DNA of 45,453 bases from the NCBI RefSeq assembly GCF_000220565.1, contig NZ_AFPM01000208.1:1-45453 (forward strand), written 5' to 3'. The stretch's first letter is position 1; the number at the start of each line of letters is the position of its first letter. The notes beneath the pieces were generated by a model. It was given only the letters and a program-made list of their open reading frames with translations. It was not told the origin of the DNA and ran no database searches. Source of the stretch: Oceanicola sp. S124. Its GTDB lineage: Bacteria > Pseudomonadota > Alphaproteobacteria > Rhodobacterales > Rhodobacteraceae. The translations under genes and the position numbers were made by a program. This document shows positions 1 through 8,631 of this stretch, one piece after another.

Positions 1-315
1 GCCGGCAGCAACACCGCCAAGCTGTCCGAGGAACGCGCCGAGGCCTCGAAGAAGATCCAGGAAGCCACCGCCAAGGCAGCCCAGAAGCGCCTGGACGGCG
101 AGGCTGCTGCCAAGGCCAGCCCGCTGCCCGTTCCCGAACTGCCGAAAAGCAAACCTGCCGCGACACCCGAGGCCGCCCCGGTTGCCCAGGCCCCGCAGCC
201 GCAGGGCCTGCGACAGACCGCCGGCCAGCGCGCCGCCGGTGCCGCCCGCCGCCCGGCGCCGCGTGGCAGCCAGCGCGCCGGCAGCAACCCGCGCCGCCCG
301 CTGCGCAAGGGCTGA
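1..315 (+). CDS. tatB: Sec-independent translocase subunit TatB, C-terminal part
   Basis: The window opens inside this gene. Frame 1 is open from base 1 to the TGA at 313-315 and encodes the last 104 residues. They are low-complexity: a Lys/Ala/Glu-rich helical stretch, then a Pro/Ala/Arg-rich basic tail. No membrane helix is present in this part. TatB proteins have an N-terminal membrane anchor followed by an amphipathic helix and a poorly conserved charged tail. The call rests on that tail character plus tatC starting 40 bases downstream on the same strand, the usual tatA-tatB-tatC order. Identity is therefore inferred from context more than from motifs; the conserved N-terminus lies outside the window. 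Confidence 0.72.
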   Translation, partial: AGSNTAKLSEERAEASKKIQEATAKAAQKRLDGEAAAKASPLPVPELPKSKPAATPEAAPVAQAPQPQGLRQTAGQRAAGAARRPAPRGSQRAGSNPRRPLRKG

Positions 316-355
316 GGGCCGGACGTGTCGCCAGACCTTACAAGGAACACCCCCC

Positions 356-1285
356 ATGGCTGAGCAGATCGAGACGGACGAGCTGGAGGACAGCTCTGCC
401 CCCCTCATCGAGCACCTGGCCGAGCTGCGCACGCGGCTGATCCGCTGCGTCCTCGCCTTCACCGTGGCCATGGTGGCCTGTTTCTCGGTCGGCGGGCCGC
501 TGCTGGACTTTCTGCTGATCCCGATCGAACACACCATGCGGGCGCTCGGCAACCCGAACCCGGTGATGCAGTACACCGCCCCGCAAGAGTATTTCTTCAC
601 CCTGGTGCGGATCTCGATGGTCGGTGGCCTCGTCGTGTCCTTCCCGGTGATCGGCTACCAGATGTGGCGGTTCGTGGCGCCGGGCCTCTACAAGAACGAG
701 AAGTCGGCCTTCCTTCCCTTCCTCGTCGCCTCTCCCTTGCTGTTCCTGCTGGGCGCGGCCTTCGCCCATTTCGTCGTCGTGCCGATGGCCATGGCCTTCT
801 TCCTGGGCTTTGCTGATGTGCCCAGCCTCGTGGCTGCCCTGGCCCAGGGGGCCGACAGCGTCGGCGAGGCGGTCGAGAGCAGCGGCATCGACATCGTCTT
901 CAACGGCAAGGTCAACGAAAGCCTCGACATCACGCTGAAGATGATCGTCGCCTTCGGCCTGTGCTTCCAGCTGCCGGTTCTGCTGACCCTGATGGGCAAG
1001 GCCGGGCTGGTCAGCGCCGAGGGCCTGAAGAACGTCCGCAAATATGCCATCGTCGGCATCCTGATCCTTGCCGCCCTGGTCACCCCGCCCGACGTGGTGA
1101 CCCAGGTGGTGCTGTTCACGGTGGTCTACGGTCTCTACGAGATCTCCATCTTCATGGTCCGCCGGGTCGAGAAGTCCCGCGAGGCACGGCTGAAGGCCGA
1201 GGGCCTCTGGGACGAGGATATCGACGGCGCCGCCAGTGATGTGGCCGCCCCCGAGGCAGATCCCGACGCCGACAAGGACAAGTAA
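356..1285 (+). CDS. tatC: Sec-independent protein translocase TatC
   Basis: TatC is the multi-spanning receptor that recognises twin-arginine signal peptides of folded exported proteins. The 309-residue product carries the N-terminal HLAELRTRL signature (residues 20-28), the APGLYKNE motif with the conserved acidic residue (about 108-115) and TPPD before the last helices. About six hydrophobic segments are visible. It is longer than the roughly 258-residue E. coli protein because of an acidic insert in an extracytoplasmic loop (about 152-188) and a charged 40-residue C-terminal tail, both of which I regard as normal for alphaproteobacteria. The ATG at 356 was chosen over an upstream in-frame start at 182 that would run through tatB. 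It is probably co-transcribed with tatB. Confidence 0.96.
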   Translation: MAEQIETDELEDSSAPLIEHLAELRTRLIRCVLAFTVAMVACFSVGGPLLDFLLIPIEHTMRALGNPNPVMQYTAPQEYFFTLVRISMVGGLVVSFPVIGYQMWRFVAPGLYKNEKSAFLPFLVASPLLFLLGAAFAHFVVVPMAMAFFLGFADVPSLVAALAQGADSVGEAVESSGIDIVFNGKVNESLDITLKMIVAFGLCFQLPVLLTLMGKAGLVSAEGLKNVRKYAIVGILILAALVTPPDVVTQVVLFTVVYGLYEISIFMVRRVEKSREARLKAEGLWDEDIDGAASDVAAPEADPDADKDK

Positions 1286-1303
1286 GCCGAGGAAGGGCAC
1301 GTG

Positions 1304-2143
1304 ATGAGCGACGAGCTGACCCGGATCGCCGAGGCGCTGGAGCGCATGGCGCCCGCCCCTCTGGAGGCGCCCGATTTCGACAGTGCCGAGGCCTTCGTCT
1401 GGCATACCGCGCCCGAGCGGCTCGTGCCGGTCACCCGGGTGGCCCGTGTCGATCTCTCGCTGCTGGTCGGGGTCGACCGCTCGCGCGATACGCTGCTGGC
1501 CAATACGCTGCAGTTCGCCCGGGGCCACGGGGCCAACAACGCCCTGCTCTGGGGCGCGCGGGGCATGGGCAAGTCGTCGCTGGTGAAATCCGTGCATGCC
1601 GAGGTGCTGCGCCAGGGCCTGCCGCTGAAGATCGTCGAGCTGCAACGCGAGGACCTGCCCTCGGTCTCGCGCCTGCTGGAACTTCTGGCGGGCAGCGACT
1701 GCCGCTTCCTGCTGTTCTGCGACGACCTCTCGTTCAGCCATGATGATCAGCACTACAAGAGCCTGAAGGCGGTGCTGGATGGCGGCATCGCCGGCCGTCC
1801 CGAGAACGTGCTGTTCTATGCCACCTCGAACCGCCGCCACCTGATGCCCCGCGACATGATCGAGAACGAGCGCTCTTCGGCGATCAATCCCAGCGAGGCG
1901 GTCGAAGAGAAGGTCTCGCTGTCGGACCGTTTCGGGCTGTGGCTGGGCTTCCACCCCTGCAATCAGGACGAGTACCTGGCGATGATCGACGGCTATTGCG
2001 CGGCCCATGGGCTGCGCGTCGATCCCGAGGTCCTGCGCGCCGAGGCCATCGAATGGCAGGCGACGCGCGGCGCGCGCTCGGGGCGCGTGGCATGGCAGTT
2101 CTTCGTCGATCTCGCCGGGCGGCAGGGCGTGACCTTGGGCTGA
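1304..2143 (+). CDS. DUF815 family AAA+-type ATP-binding protein
   Basis: This 279-residue protein belongs to the DUF815 group of predicted P-loop ATPases whose function is not known. Visible are Walker A GARGMGKS (about residues 84-91) and a Walker B-like LLFCDD (about 136-141), followed by an AT(S)NRRHL segment that resembles sensor 1. The start is ATG 1304, seven bases after GGAAGG; the adjacent in-frame GTG at 1301 would be too close to that site. It begins 18 bases after tatC and is likely in the same transcript. It ends 8 bases from the convergent dgt stop, leaving no room for a dedicated terminator. Confidence 0.88.
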   Translation: MSDELTRIAEALERMAPAPLEAPDFDSAEAFVWHTAPERLVPVTRVARVDLSLLVGVDRSRDTLLANTLQFARGHGANNALLWGARGMGKSSLVKSVHAEVLRQGLPLKIVELQREDLPSVSRLLELLAGSDCRFLLFCDDLSFSHDDQHYKSLKAVLDGGIAGRPENVLFYATSNRRHLMPRDMIENERSSAINPSEAVEEKVSLSDRFGLWLGFHPCNQDEYLAMIDGYCAAHGLRVDPEVLRAEAIEWQATRGARSGRVAWQFFVDLAGRQGVTLG

Positions 2144-2151
2144 GCCTCGGC

Positions 2152-3498
2152 TCAGGTGCCCGAAAGCATCCGCGCGATGCGCAGGGCATAGCGGTCGGTC
2201 ATCCCCGAGGTGAAATCGGCCAGCCCGTGCAGCGCGGATTCGGCGTCGGTGACATCGCGCAGGTCCAGCGAGATGGCGCGGCGCAGTTGCTCGGTCGGGC
2301 CGGAGAGGCGCCCGGCATCCCAGCCCTTTGCCGCCAGGTCCTCGTAAACCGGAAGCACCCCGTCCAGCACGTTCTGCACCACGCGACGTCCCGAGACTTC
2401 CAGCTCGGTCTTGCGGGGCGAGGTGAAGATGCGGCTGCGGGCCAGATCCTCGATCTTCTCGAATTGCTGCGCGCGGTCCGAGGCCTCGATCAGCGCCCCC
2501 GGGAAGGTGCCGTTCAGGATGGCATCGTAGTTCTGCTCGAAAGCCTCGACGCAGGCGCTGATGGCGCGCCCGATGGCCACGGCGCGCAGGGTGGCGATAT
2601 GTTCGGCCCGGGTCTGGTGGGAACTGTCCTTGCCGCTGCTGTCGATCAGCGCTTCGAGCGGCGCCCGGACGGTGTCGTAGTCGAGGTCGCCCGAGGTGAA
2701 GGCGTCTTCGAGGTCGACGATGTTGTAGCAGATGTCATCGGCCGCCTCGACCACCAGCACCAGCGGATGACGGTGCCAGTGGCGGGCCTGGGGCAGCCCT
2801 TCGGCGCGCAGGCCAAGCGCCTCGGCGACCTCTGCGAAGTAGCTCTCCTCGCTGGAAAACAGGCCGAACTTCTTCAGGCCGCGCCGCCCGGCGCGCTGCG
2901 CGTCGGACAGGCTGTCGCGGGTGCGGGCAGTGACGGGATACTTGGTGAAGGCCCCCAGCACGGCCTTGGACAGCCGCATGCCGCCGCGATTGCGGTACAT
3001 CTCAAGCCGGGTCAGGATGCGGAAGCCCTGGGCATTGCCCTCGAAGGCGGTGAACTGGCTCTGCAGGGCTGGGTCCAGGTCGGCGGCCAGCCCGCGCCCG
3101 AGGTCGAAGCGCCCGGCGAACCAGTCGCCGATGGATTCCTCGCCGGAATGGCCGAAGGGCGGGTTGCCGATGTCATGGGCGACACAGGCTGCCTGCACCA
3201 CATTGGCCAGCGCATAATCGTCGCCGGGGGGCAGCTCACCCTGGTCGACCAGCCACTGGCCGATCCGCATCGCCAGCGAGCGGCCGACGGATCCGACCTC
3301 GATCGAATGGATCAGCCGGTGGTGGATATGGTCGTGATCATAGAGCGGATGCACCTGCGTCTTGTTGGCCAGGCGCCGGAAGGGGGCGGAGAAGACGATG
3401 CGGTCGTGATCCTGCACGAAGACCGAACGGCTGGCGGCGCCACGATAGCTGGCATCGCCAAGGCGCTCGCTTGACAGCAGGCGGGTCCAGTCGGTCAT
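2152..3498 (-). CDS. dgt: dGTP triphosphohydrolase (HD superfamily)
   Basis: The product hydrolyses dGTP (and often other dNTPs) to the nucleoside and triphosphate, lowering nucleotide pools. The 448-residue product shows FRRLANKTQV (about 40-49), the HD-domain metal ligands in H64 and the AHDIGNPPFGHSGE block (HD at 108-109), and a later CYNIVDLED segment, all typical of the dGTPase family. The start at 3498 gives MTDWTRLLSS; an open extension to 3588 runs back into the upstream gene and has no family similarity. The gene lies 22 bases downstream of the M23 lipoprotein gene on the same strand and may be co-transcribed with it. Confidence 0.95.
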   Translation of the reverse strand: MTDWTRLLSSERLGDASYRGAASRSVFVQDHDRIVFSAPFRRLANKTQVHPLYDHDHIHHRLIHSIEVGSVGRSLAMRIGQWLVDQGELPPGDDYALANVVQAACVAHDIGNPPFGHSGEESIGDWFAGRFDLGRGLAADLDPALQSQFTAFEGNAQGFRILTRLEMYRNRGGMRLSKAVLGAFTKYPVTARTRDSLSDAQRAGRRGLKKFGLFSSEESYFAEVAEALGLRAEGLPQARHWHRHPLVLVVEAADDICYNIVDLEDAFTSGDLDYDTVRAPLEALIDSSGKDSSHQTRAEHIATLRAVAIGRAISACVEAFEQNYDAILNGTFPGALIEASDRAQQFEKIEDLARSRIFTSPRKTELEVSGRRVVQNVLDGVLPVYEDLAAKGWDAGRLSGPTEQLRRAISLDLRDVTDAESALHGLADFTSGMTDRYALRIARMLSGT

Positions 3499-3520
3499 GC
3501 GGCGCGTTCTCCGGTGCCGC

Positions 3521-4744
3521 TCAGGGCAGGAAGTCCATCGGGTTGACCGTCTCCAGACCGCGGCGCACCTCGAAGTGCAGGTAGGCATCGTTGCCGCCGG
3601 GCACCTGGGCGATCTTCTGGCCGCGGCTGACGGCGTCGCCCTTGGCCACGGTGATCGCCGAGACGTTGGAATAGAGCGTCAGCAGGCTGTCGTCATGCTT
3701 GATGACGATGACGGCGCGGCTGTCGGTATCCTCGATGATCGCCGCGACCGAGCCAGCGCCGGCGGCCTTCACCGCGGTGCCGGGATCGGCTGCCAGGTCG
3801 ATGCCGTCGCTGCGACCCTTCTCGTACTCGCGGATGATCCGCCCGCGCAGCGGGTAGTCGAAGCGGGTCGAGACCTGGGCCTGTTCCGAGGAGAGATCGG
3901 GCGCCAGCTCCTGCTTGGCCTCGTTGGCCTGCGCCTGGGCCTCGGCCTGGGACAGGGGCTGCTCCTGTGGCAGCGGCTGCGAGGCCGAGGGCGGCACGGG
4001 CGTGGCCGATCCCGCCCCGGGGGGCTCGGTCGGGGCGGGTGCGGCGCTGACCTGGCCGTTCTCGGCCACCAGGGGGATCAGCAGGAACTGGCCCTCGCGG
4101 ATGGTGAACTGGCTGTCCAGGCCGTTCCAGTCCGACAGGGCGCGGACCGAGACGCCGTAGGCCCGGGCGATGGTATAGGCGGTTTCGCCGCGTTGCACCT
4201 GGTGGCGCACCGGCTCATTGCCGACCTGGCGGCTGGGTTCGCCGGGCGCGGCGGGGGGCAGGGTGGCCACGGCCACCTGGTTGCCCGCGGCACGGTCGAT
4301 GGCCGAGCCGGCCATGGTGGTGATGTCGACCTGGCCCGGCGCCAGGATCGGGCCGGTGCCCGCGGCCCCCGTGGCGGGCGAGGGTTCCGCCACCCGCGAG
4401 GGCAGGGCCAGCACCTCGCCTTCGCGCAGGAGCGAGTCGACCTCGAGGCCGTTGTAGCGCGCAAGGGCCGCCGGGTCGGTGCCGACCCGCTGCGCCACAT
4501 TGGCGACGCGGTCGTCACGCCGGGCCACGGCGACCTGGTAGTTGGGATAGGAGATGATGCCGCGATTGTCGGGTTGGGGCCGGGGGGCCGAGGCGCTGCG
4601 CGCCGCATCCGCCGTCGAGAAGGCATCAAGCCCGCCGCGCAGGTCGCTGTCGAAAGTGCATCCGGCCACCAGGGCCACAAGGCAGGTGGCCGCCAGCAGG
4701 CGGGAAGGGTTGCGTCTCTGTCCGGTCATCTGTTCGATCCTCAT
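3521..4744 (-). CDS. LysM and degenerate M23 peptidase lipoprotein (NlpD-like)
   Basis: An envelope protein likely to bind peptidoglycan and activate an amidase during cell separation. Of 407 residues, a lipoprotein signal with lipobox LVAGC (Cys at about 29) is followed by two LysM repeats (about 68-117 and 180-224), a Pro/Ser/Gln-rich linker and an M23 domain (about 294-407). The catalytic HxxxD is SDGID here and the later His is replaced (LYSNV), while LHFEVRR is kept. As in E. coli NlpD and EnvC, this points to an activator and not a hydrolase. ATG 4729 is an alternative start five codons in. It follows pcm and surE, a common alphaproteobacterial order. Confidence 0.9.
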   Translation of the reverse strand: MRIEQMTGQRRNPSRLLAATCLVALVAGCTFDSDLRGGLDAFSTADAARSASAPRPQPDNRGIISYPNYQVAVARRDDRVANVAQRVGTDPAALARYNGLEVDSLLREGEVLALPSRVAEPSPATGAAGTGPILAPGQVDITTMAGSAIDRAAGNQVAVATLPPAAPGEPSRQVGNEPVRHQVQRGETAYTIARAYGVSVRALSDWNGLDSQFTIREGQFLLIPLVAENGQVSAAPAPTEPPGAGSATPVPPSASQPLPQEQPLSQAEAQAQANEAKQELAPDLSSEQAQVSTRFDYPLRGRIIREYEKGRSDGIDLAADPGTAVKAAGAGSVAAIIEDTDSRAVIVIKHDDSLLTLYSNVSAITVAKGDAVSRGQKIAQVPGGNDAYLHFEVRRGLETVNPMDFLP

Positions 4745-4828
4745 CCGCGGCCCTCTCTGGGGCTTTCCCTCTCCGGTCTCGTGCCGGGTATCTCAAAGTG
4801 GCGGCCAGTACCAGCCTGTCGGCGGAGA

Positions 4829-5503
4829 TCAGCCGTCCTTGCCCATCCCCTCGACCAGCGGCACGAAGCGCACCGGGCGCAATTCGTCGTAGTCCAGCCC
4901 GGTCTCGGTCTTGCGCACGCGGATCAGGCTCTGAACCGTGTCCGACTGGCCGACGGGCAGGACCATGATACCCCCCGTCTTGAGCTGAGCCAAGAGCGGC
5001 CCGGGCGGGTCTTCCGCCGCTGCGGTCACGAGAATGCGATCAAAGGGCGCCTGCTCGGGCAGCCCGAAGGAGCCGTCGGCGGCAAAGGTGGTCACGTTGA
5101 CCAGCCCCATGGAGTCGAGCACGGCCTTGGCCTCGCGCACGAGGCGAGGGTGGCGGTCGACGGTATAGACCCGCCGCGCGAGCTGAGAGAGCACAGCCGC
5201 CTGGTAGCCCGAGCCGGTCCCGACCTCGAGCACCTTGTCACGTGGCTGCACGTCCAGCGCCTGGGTCATCAGCCCCACGACGGAGGGTTGGGAAATGGTC
5301 TGCCCGCAGGAGATCGGCAGCGGCATGTCCTCGTAGGCGCGGTCGGCGAAGAGGCCGCGGATGAAGGCTCCGCGGTCGATCTTCTCCATGGCCTCGAGGA
5401 CGCGCTTGTCGGTCACCCCGCGCGAGCGCAGCGCGAAGAGGAATTGCATCTTGCGTTCCGCGATGTCGAGTTCGTCCTGGTTCATGCGGGCAAAGTCCTT
5501 CAT
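4829..5503 (-). CDS. pcm: Protein-L-isoaspartate O-methyltransferase
   Basis: Uses S-adenosylmethionine to methylate L-isoaspartyl residues in damaged proteins, the first step of their repair. The 224-residue product carries the SAM-binding glycine loop [13 protein letters not shown], the preceding [13 protein letters not shown] segment and the [15 protein letters not shown] block typical of the PCMT family. Starts at 5503 (MKDFARMNQ) and 5485 ([10 protein letters not shown]) are both plausible; I chose 5503. The open frame reaches 5608 inside surE but that extension lacks family features. The gene follows surE by 73 bases and the two are usually paired as stationary-phase survival genes. Confidence 0.94.
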   Translation of the reverse strand: MKDFARMNQDELDIAERKMQFLFALRSRGVTDKRVLEAMEKIDRGAFIRGLFADRAYEDMPLPISCGQTISQPSVVGLMTQALDVQPRDKVLEVGTGSGYQAAVLSQLARRVYTVDRHPRLVREAKAVLDSMGLVNVTTFAADGSFGLPEQAPFDRILVTAAAEDPPGPLLAQLKTGGIMVLPVGQSDTVQSLIRVRKTETGLDYDELRPVRFVPLVEGMGKDG

Positions 5504-5576
5504 GGCCCCCTGGGCCGTTGCGGCACGATTGCCCAAACCGGGCCGCATGGAAAGGCTTGTGACGCCCCCGAAGGAA

Positions 5577-6356
5577 TTACAGGCCCTGAAGCGTGTCCAG
5601 AAGGTCATGGGCGGTCAGATCCGCCCGCATCGGCGTCACCGAGACATAGCCGGCCTGGTTCGCGGCGATGTCGCAGCCCTCGGGCACCTGCCCATGCTGG
5701 TTGCCGCCCTGGGCCCAGAGGAAACGCCGCCCCGAGGGCGAGGTCTGGGCGCTGACCGAGAAGGAGGTATCGGGCCGCAGCCCCTGCGGCACCACCTGGA
5801 TGCCCTTGACCTCGGCAGCCGCGGTGGCGGGGAAGTTGACGTTGTAGAAGGTGGCATAGCCAGTGGACACGGGCTTGTGCCGGGCCAGCAGGCGGCGCAC
5901 CACGTCTGCGCCATGGGCGGCAGCGGCCTCGAAGGGATCGTCGAGTGCCACGTTGCCGGGGCCGAAGTACTGCGACAGGGCGATGGCGGTCAGCCCCTGC
6001 AGGGCGCCCTCCATGGCACCACCGAGAGTGCCCGAGTAGACCGCGTTCTCGCCCGAGTTGTTGCCCCGGTTCACGCCGGAAAGCACCAGGTCGATCTGCT
6101 GGCCCGCCAGCACGTCATGGACACCGGCCAGCACGCAGTCGGCAGGCGATCCTTCCGCGGCGAAGCGGCGCTCGCCCATCTGCGAGATCATCGTGGGGTG
6201 GGCATAGGAAATGCAGTGGCCGACGCCGGATTGCTCGAAGGCAGGCGCCACGGTCCAGACCTCGCCCCCGGGGCCGGCAAGCTCGGTGGCGATGGCCTCG
6301 AGGGTCTGCAGACCCGGTGCGTTGATGCCGTCGTCATTGGTGATCAGAATGCGCAT
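5577..6356 (-). CDS. surE: 5'-nucleotidase SurE
   Basis: A metal-dependent nucleoside monophosphate phosphatase. The 259-residue product starts [15 protein letters not shown] with the paired aspartates at 8-9 that bind the metal. It also has the [20 protein letters not shown] block (Asn and Ser ligands) and YNVNFP, all family signatures. The length is normal. The ATG at 6356 follows a promoter-like pair about 36-64 bases upstream. In relatives serS commonly sits upstream; here a 565-base non-coding stretch with a large palindromic repeat is found there. Confidence 0.96.
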   Translation of the reverse strand: MRILITNDDGINAPGLQTLEAIATELAGPGGEVWTVAPAFEQSGVGHCISYAHPTMISQMGERRFAAEGSPADCVLAGVHDVLAGQQIDLVLSGVNRGNNSGENAVYSGTLGGAMEGALQGLTAIALSQYFGPGNVALDDPFEAAAAHGADVVRRLLARHKPVSTGYATFYNVNFPATAAAEVKGIQVVPQGLRPDTSFSVSAQTSPSGRRFLWAQGGNQHGQVPEGCDIAANQAGYVSVTPMRADLTAHDLLDTLQGL

Positions 6357-6391
6357 GTGCCTGCCCTTGCCCCGGAATGTCGATTTCGCCC

Positions 6392-6420
6392 TGCATAGGG
6401 GAGGGGCGCGGAGGGGGCAA
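6392..6420 (-). promoter_or_regulatory. Predicted sigma70-type promoter for surE
   Basis: On the minus strand TTGCCC (6420-6415) and TATGCA (6397-6392) are separated by 17 bases. The predicted start of transcription lies about 30 bases before the surE ATG. The hexamers are imperfect but the spacing is ideal and the position is right for the surE-pcm-M23 genes. This is a motif reading only. Confidence 0.4.
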
Positions 6421-6654
6421 GCGATTGGCGCCCGGGCAAGAGAGGTTGGGGGCCTGGTCCAGCCGATGTTTCCAGCCGCCGGGCAGGGGAGCGGGCAGCC
6501 AGGGGAGGCATCCTGCGCGTGTGTTCGAAAGCAGGTGCAGCCGACGGTGGTGGCTGGGGGGCAGTCTATCCGGGACTTGCGGTGCCCCGACGCAAGACGC
6601 GGCGGCCCTGTGGAACAATTCTCTTCATCGGAGGTCCAGATGGCGGCCGGCGCA

Positions 6655-6848
6655 GGGGGCTCTGCCCCCCTCCGCTGCGCGGAGTCCCCCGGAGGTATTT
6701 CTCGCCTGGTGATGATCAAGGAAGAGGGGCCCGGAGAGGCCTCCTCCTTTTGCGTCAGGAGCGTGGCAAGCCCTCAGTGGAGAAGGAGGGCGCCTCTCCG
6801 GGCCCTGTCCCGCATCATCACCAGGCTGAAAATACTCCCGCCGGAGGC
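6655..6848 (-). repeat. Composite dispersed palindrome, copy 1 (full, inverted orientation)
   Basis: In order on the plus strand: hairpin GGGGGC/GCCCCC (6655-6669), hairpin CTCCGC/GCGGAG (6670-6684), then a long palindrome. Its outer arms hold GTATTT on the left and AAATACTCCCG on the right. Its variable arms GCCTGGTGATGAT (6704-6716) and ATCATCACCAGGC (6814-6826) are perfectly complementary. A further 14-bp perfect pair, GGGCCCGGAGAGGC (6727-6740) with its complement (6792-6805), lies inside. The same three-part design recurs at 36263-36387 and 42991-43090, and half of it at 21603-21634. Confidence 0.8.
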
Positions 6849-6921
6849 ATGGCAGATTTCAGCATACCGCCCGCGAGGACAGGCAGGCGCCAAAGTGGTC
6901 CCGAAGGTCGGGGGCCGTCGC

Positions 6922-7581
6922 TCAGAGAAGGCCCGAAAGCAGGCGCTGTGCCTCTGCCATGGGATCGGCGAGTTTCATGCGATCCTCGCCCGGGTGGAAA
7001 CGGGCGCGGGTGGCTGTCGGCATCGGTCGGGGAGAGAGGACATGGACGCGGGGGCCGGTCTTCTCGGTCTCGGCGGCGAAGGAACGGGCCAGGGCGATCT
7101 GCGCCGCCTTGGTCGCCCCGTAGGCGCCGAAGAACTTGGCGCCCGGTGCGGGGGCGTCCTCGAAGAACAGCGCCTGGCCGGTGCTGCCGAGAAGCGGCGC
7201 GACATAGGGGACGAGGTGGCCCATGGCGGTCACGTTGGTGTCCACCGACTTGGACCAATCCTTGGAGTCGAGATGGGCCGCGGGCGTCAGCGGCGCGGCA
7301 TGGACGGCCGTATGGGCCCAGAGCGCGACACTGCCCCAGCGGTCATGGATCGAGCGGCAGAGCTGGGCCATGGCCGGGGCCAGGCAGATGTCCATCGGCG
7401 CCAGCGTGGCGGCACCGCCCTGGGCCTTGATGCGGTCGTCCAGTTCCTCCAGCGCGCCCACCGTGCGGGCCACGGCGACGACATGGTGGGTCTTCGCCAG
7501 TTCCAGCGCCAGGGCGGCGCCGAGGCCACGGGAGGCGCCAGTGACCAGGGCGACGGGCGGGGAGATTTCTGTCATGCTCAT
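6922..7581 (-). CDS. SDR family oxidoreductase with altered active site
   Basis: A short-chain dehydrogenase/reductase of 219 residues with a Rossmann nucleotide-binding motif TGASRGLG (14-21), the structural Asn in DTNVTA (116) and the catalytic Tyr154/Lys158 in YGATK. The usual NNAG is HTAV, and the catalytic Ser expected about 13 residues before the Tyr is replaced by acidic residues (E141-D142). Activity may therefore be changed or lost; the substrate cannot be guessed. The start at 7581 gives MSMTEIS. An SDR gene commonly follows purF in Rhodobacterales, and here it lies 1.5 kb beyond it, separated by three small genes. Confidence 0.85.
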   Translation of the reverse strand: MSMTEISPPVALVTGASRGLGAALALELAKTHHVVAVARTVGALEELDDRIKAQGGAATLAPMDICLAPAMAQLCRSIHDRWGSVALWAHTAVHAAPLTPAAHLDSKDWSKSVDTNVTAMGHLVPYVAPLLGSTGQALFFEDAPAPGAKFFGAYGATKAAQIALARSFAAETEKTGPRVHVLSPRPMPTATRARFHPGEDRMKLADPMAEAQRLLSGLL

Positions 7582-7624
7582 GATCCGGGTGTGCGGCTTT
7601 TGCCGGGGGCGGTCAAGAGGGTGC

Positions 7625-7870
7625 TCAGCTTCCCGGCAGCGTCATTCTGAAGCTGCGTCCGCGGGCCAGCAGCAGCAGCTCGCCATTGGTGATGGCGGTG
7701 ATCTGCACGCCCTCCAGCTTGTCGCCGGGGCGGGCGCGGGTGATGCCTCCGCCGGGCAGGCGCAGCAGGGCCTCGGGGCCGGCGGGGCCTGTCAGCGTGC
7801 CGAGAAGCGCCAGTTCGCGCATCGGCAGGGCCTCTTCCTGGGTGGCGAGGGCGGCCGGATCATTGGCCAT
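7625..7870 (-). CDS. Small GspC/PilP-like protein
   Basis: An 81-residue protein with the pattern LALLGTLTGPAGPEALLRL...ITRARPGDKLEGVQITAI..GELLLLARGRSFRMTL. This looks like the short beta-rich homology region of GspC or PilP proteins: a residue pair in front of a G-D-x-L-x-G turn, then a strand ending in a hydrophobic tail. No signal peptide or membrane anchor is present, so it would be a stand-alone cytoplasmic version. The start at 7870 follows GGAG with a 7-base gap. It lies 43 bases upstream of the SDR gene. The family assignment is an inference from the pattern; otherwise it is a hypothetical protein. Confidence 0.65.
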   Translation of the reverse strand: MANDPAALATQEEALPMRELALLGTLTGPAGPEALLRLPGGGITRARPGDKLEGVQITAITNGELLLLARGRSFRMTLPGS

Positions 7871-7940
7871 GGGATAGCTCCGTCGTGGTTGCGGAGCTTC
7901 CCCTGTCACGGAACGCGGGGCGGCGGAAGGGGGGCGGCCG

Positions 7941-7955
7941 GGGACGTCACGTCCC
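7941..7955. other. Perfect GGGACGT/ACGTCCC palindrome
   Basis: GGGACGT (7941-7947) and ACGTCCC (7949-7955) flank a single base in the gap between the DUF2199 stop and the small GspC-like gene. It could be a hairpin at the 3' end of the DUF2199 transcript, but there is no T tract and a single-base loop is too tight without opening the stem. An operator for the downstream gene is equally possible. Confidence 0.4.
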
Positions 7956-7980
7956 TCGGCGCCTTGCCGCCCGGGGCGCT

Positions 7981-8514
7981 TCAGTCACTGGCAAGAGCTT
8001 GCCGGATATCCTGTCCCGCCGCCTCGTAGAGGTCGATCAGCTGTTCCAGCGAGAGCCCCTCGTCCTGGGCCTCGGCCAGGGCGCCCTCGCTGGCGAGGAT
8101 CAGCGGCCGGGCGCCCTCGCCGCCGGGCTCGAGGGTGACCGGCGCGCCGAGGCTGCCGGGGAAGAGGGGCAGGTCATTGGCCAGCGTCGCCGCGCCGGGG
8201 GCGAAGGGGGCACCTTCGGAGATATGGTCGAGATAGGCGTAGAAGGTGGCGGGGGGCACCTCGACCCAGGGGGCGAGGTAGAGCACCTCCTCGGCGCCGC
8301 GGATCGGCAGCGGCAGGATGGCGTGGAGGAAGCGGCTTTCGCCGAGGCGGCAGAGCTCGGGGGCAAGGCGGTCCTCGCCGGCGCGGACCTCGGGCGCCTC
8401 TTCGCTCGGCGCGGCATGGGGCCAGGCCGAGGGCATGTCGAAACCGATGTCGAAAACGCCACCGAACTTGTCCTGGAGGCGGCGCCAGCGGGCGTCGAGG
8501 GCGAGGAGGGTCAT
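7981..8514 (-). CDS. DUF2199 domain-containing protein
   Basis: A 177-residue protein matching the DUF2199 layout: RFLHAILPLPIRGAEEVLYL, APWVEVPPATFYAYLDH, DLPLFPGSLGAPVTLEPG, and the closing EGLSLEQLIDLYEAAG. DUF2199 proteins are soluble and of unknown function. The N-terminal zinc-binding cysteine pairs seen in many members are absent; only one Cys is visible in ELCRLGESRF. It is divergent from the small gene at 8632 and its relation to neighbours is not evident. Confidence 0.8.
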   Translation of the reverse strand: MTLLALDARWRRLQDKFGGVFDIGFDMPSAWPHAAPSEEAPEVRAGEDRLAPELCRLGESRFLHAILPLPIRGAEEVLYLAPWVEVPPATFYAYLDHISEGAPFAPGAATLANDLPLFPGSLGAPVTLEPGGEGARPLILASEGALAEAQDEGLSLEQLIDLYEAAGQDIRQALASD

Positions 8515-8631
8515 GGGCCGGGTCCTTTCGGTTTTGCCTTGGTCTAGCAGGGATGGCCGGAGAGGGCGAGGCGGATGCGGGCGCTGTCGGGGCGCTGTAC
8601 ATCAGGGCGGTGGCCCGCCTAAGGTCACTCC

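Larger units (their letters stand above)
6357..6921. other. Non-coding interval between surE and the SDR gene
   Basis: The 565-base interval holds the surE promoter region (6357-6430), a stretch from 6430 to 6650 in which I see no gene or RNA, and a large composite palindrome at 6655-6848 (listed separately). The open frames crossing the interval are compositionally like shadow frames and have no ribosome sites or recognisable domains. Confidence 0.6.

Noticed and set aside
338..2008. 556-residue minus-strand open frame opposite tatC and the DUF815 gene
   Set aside because: A by-product of high GC content; His/Gln/Gly/Arg-rich, no domain, fully covered by well-supported plus-strand genes.
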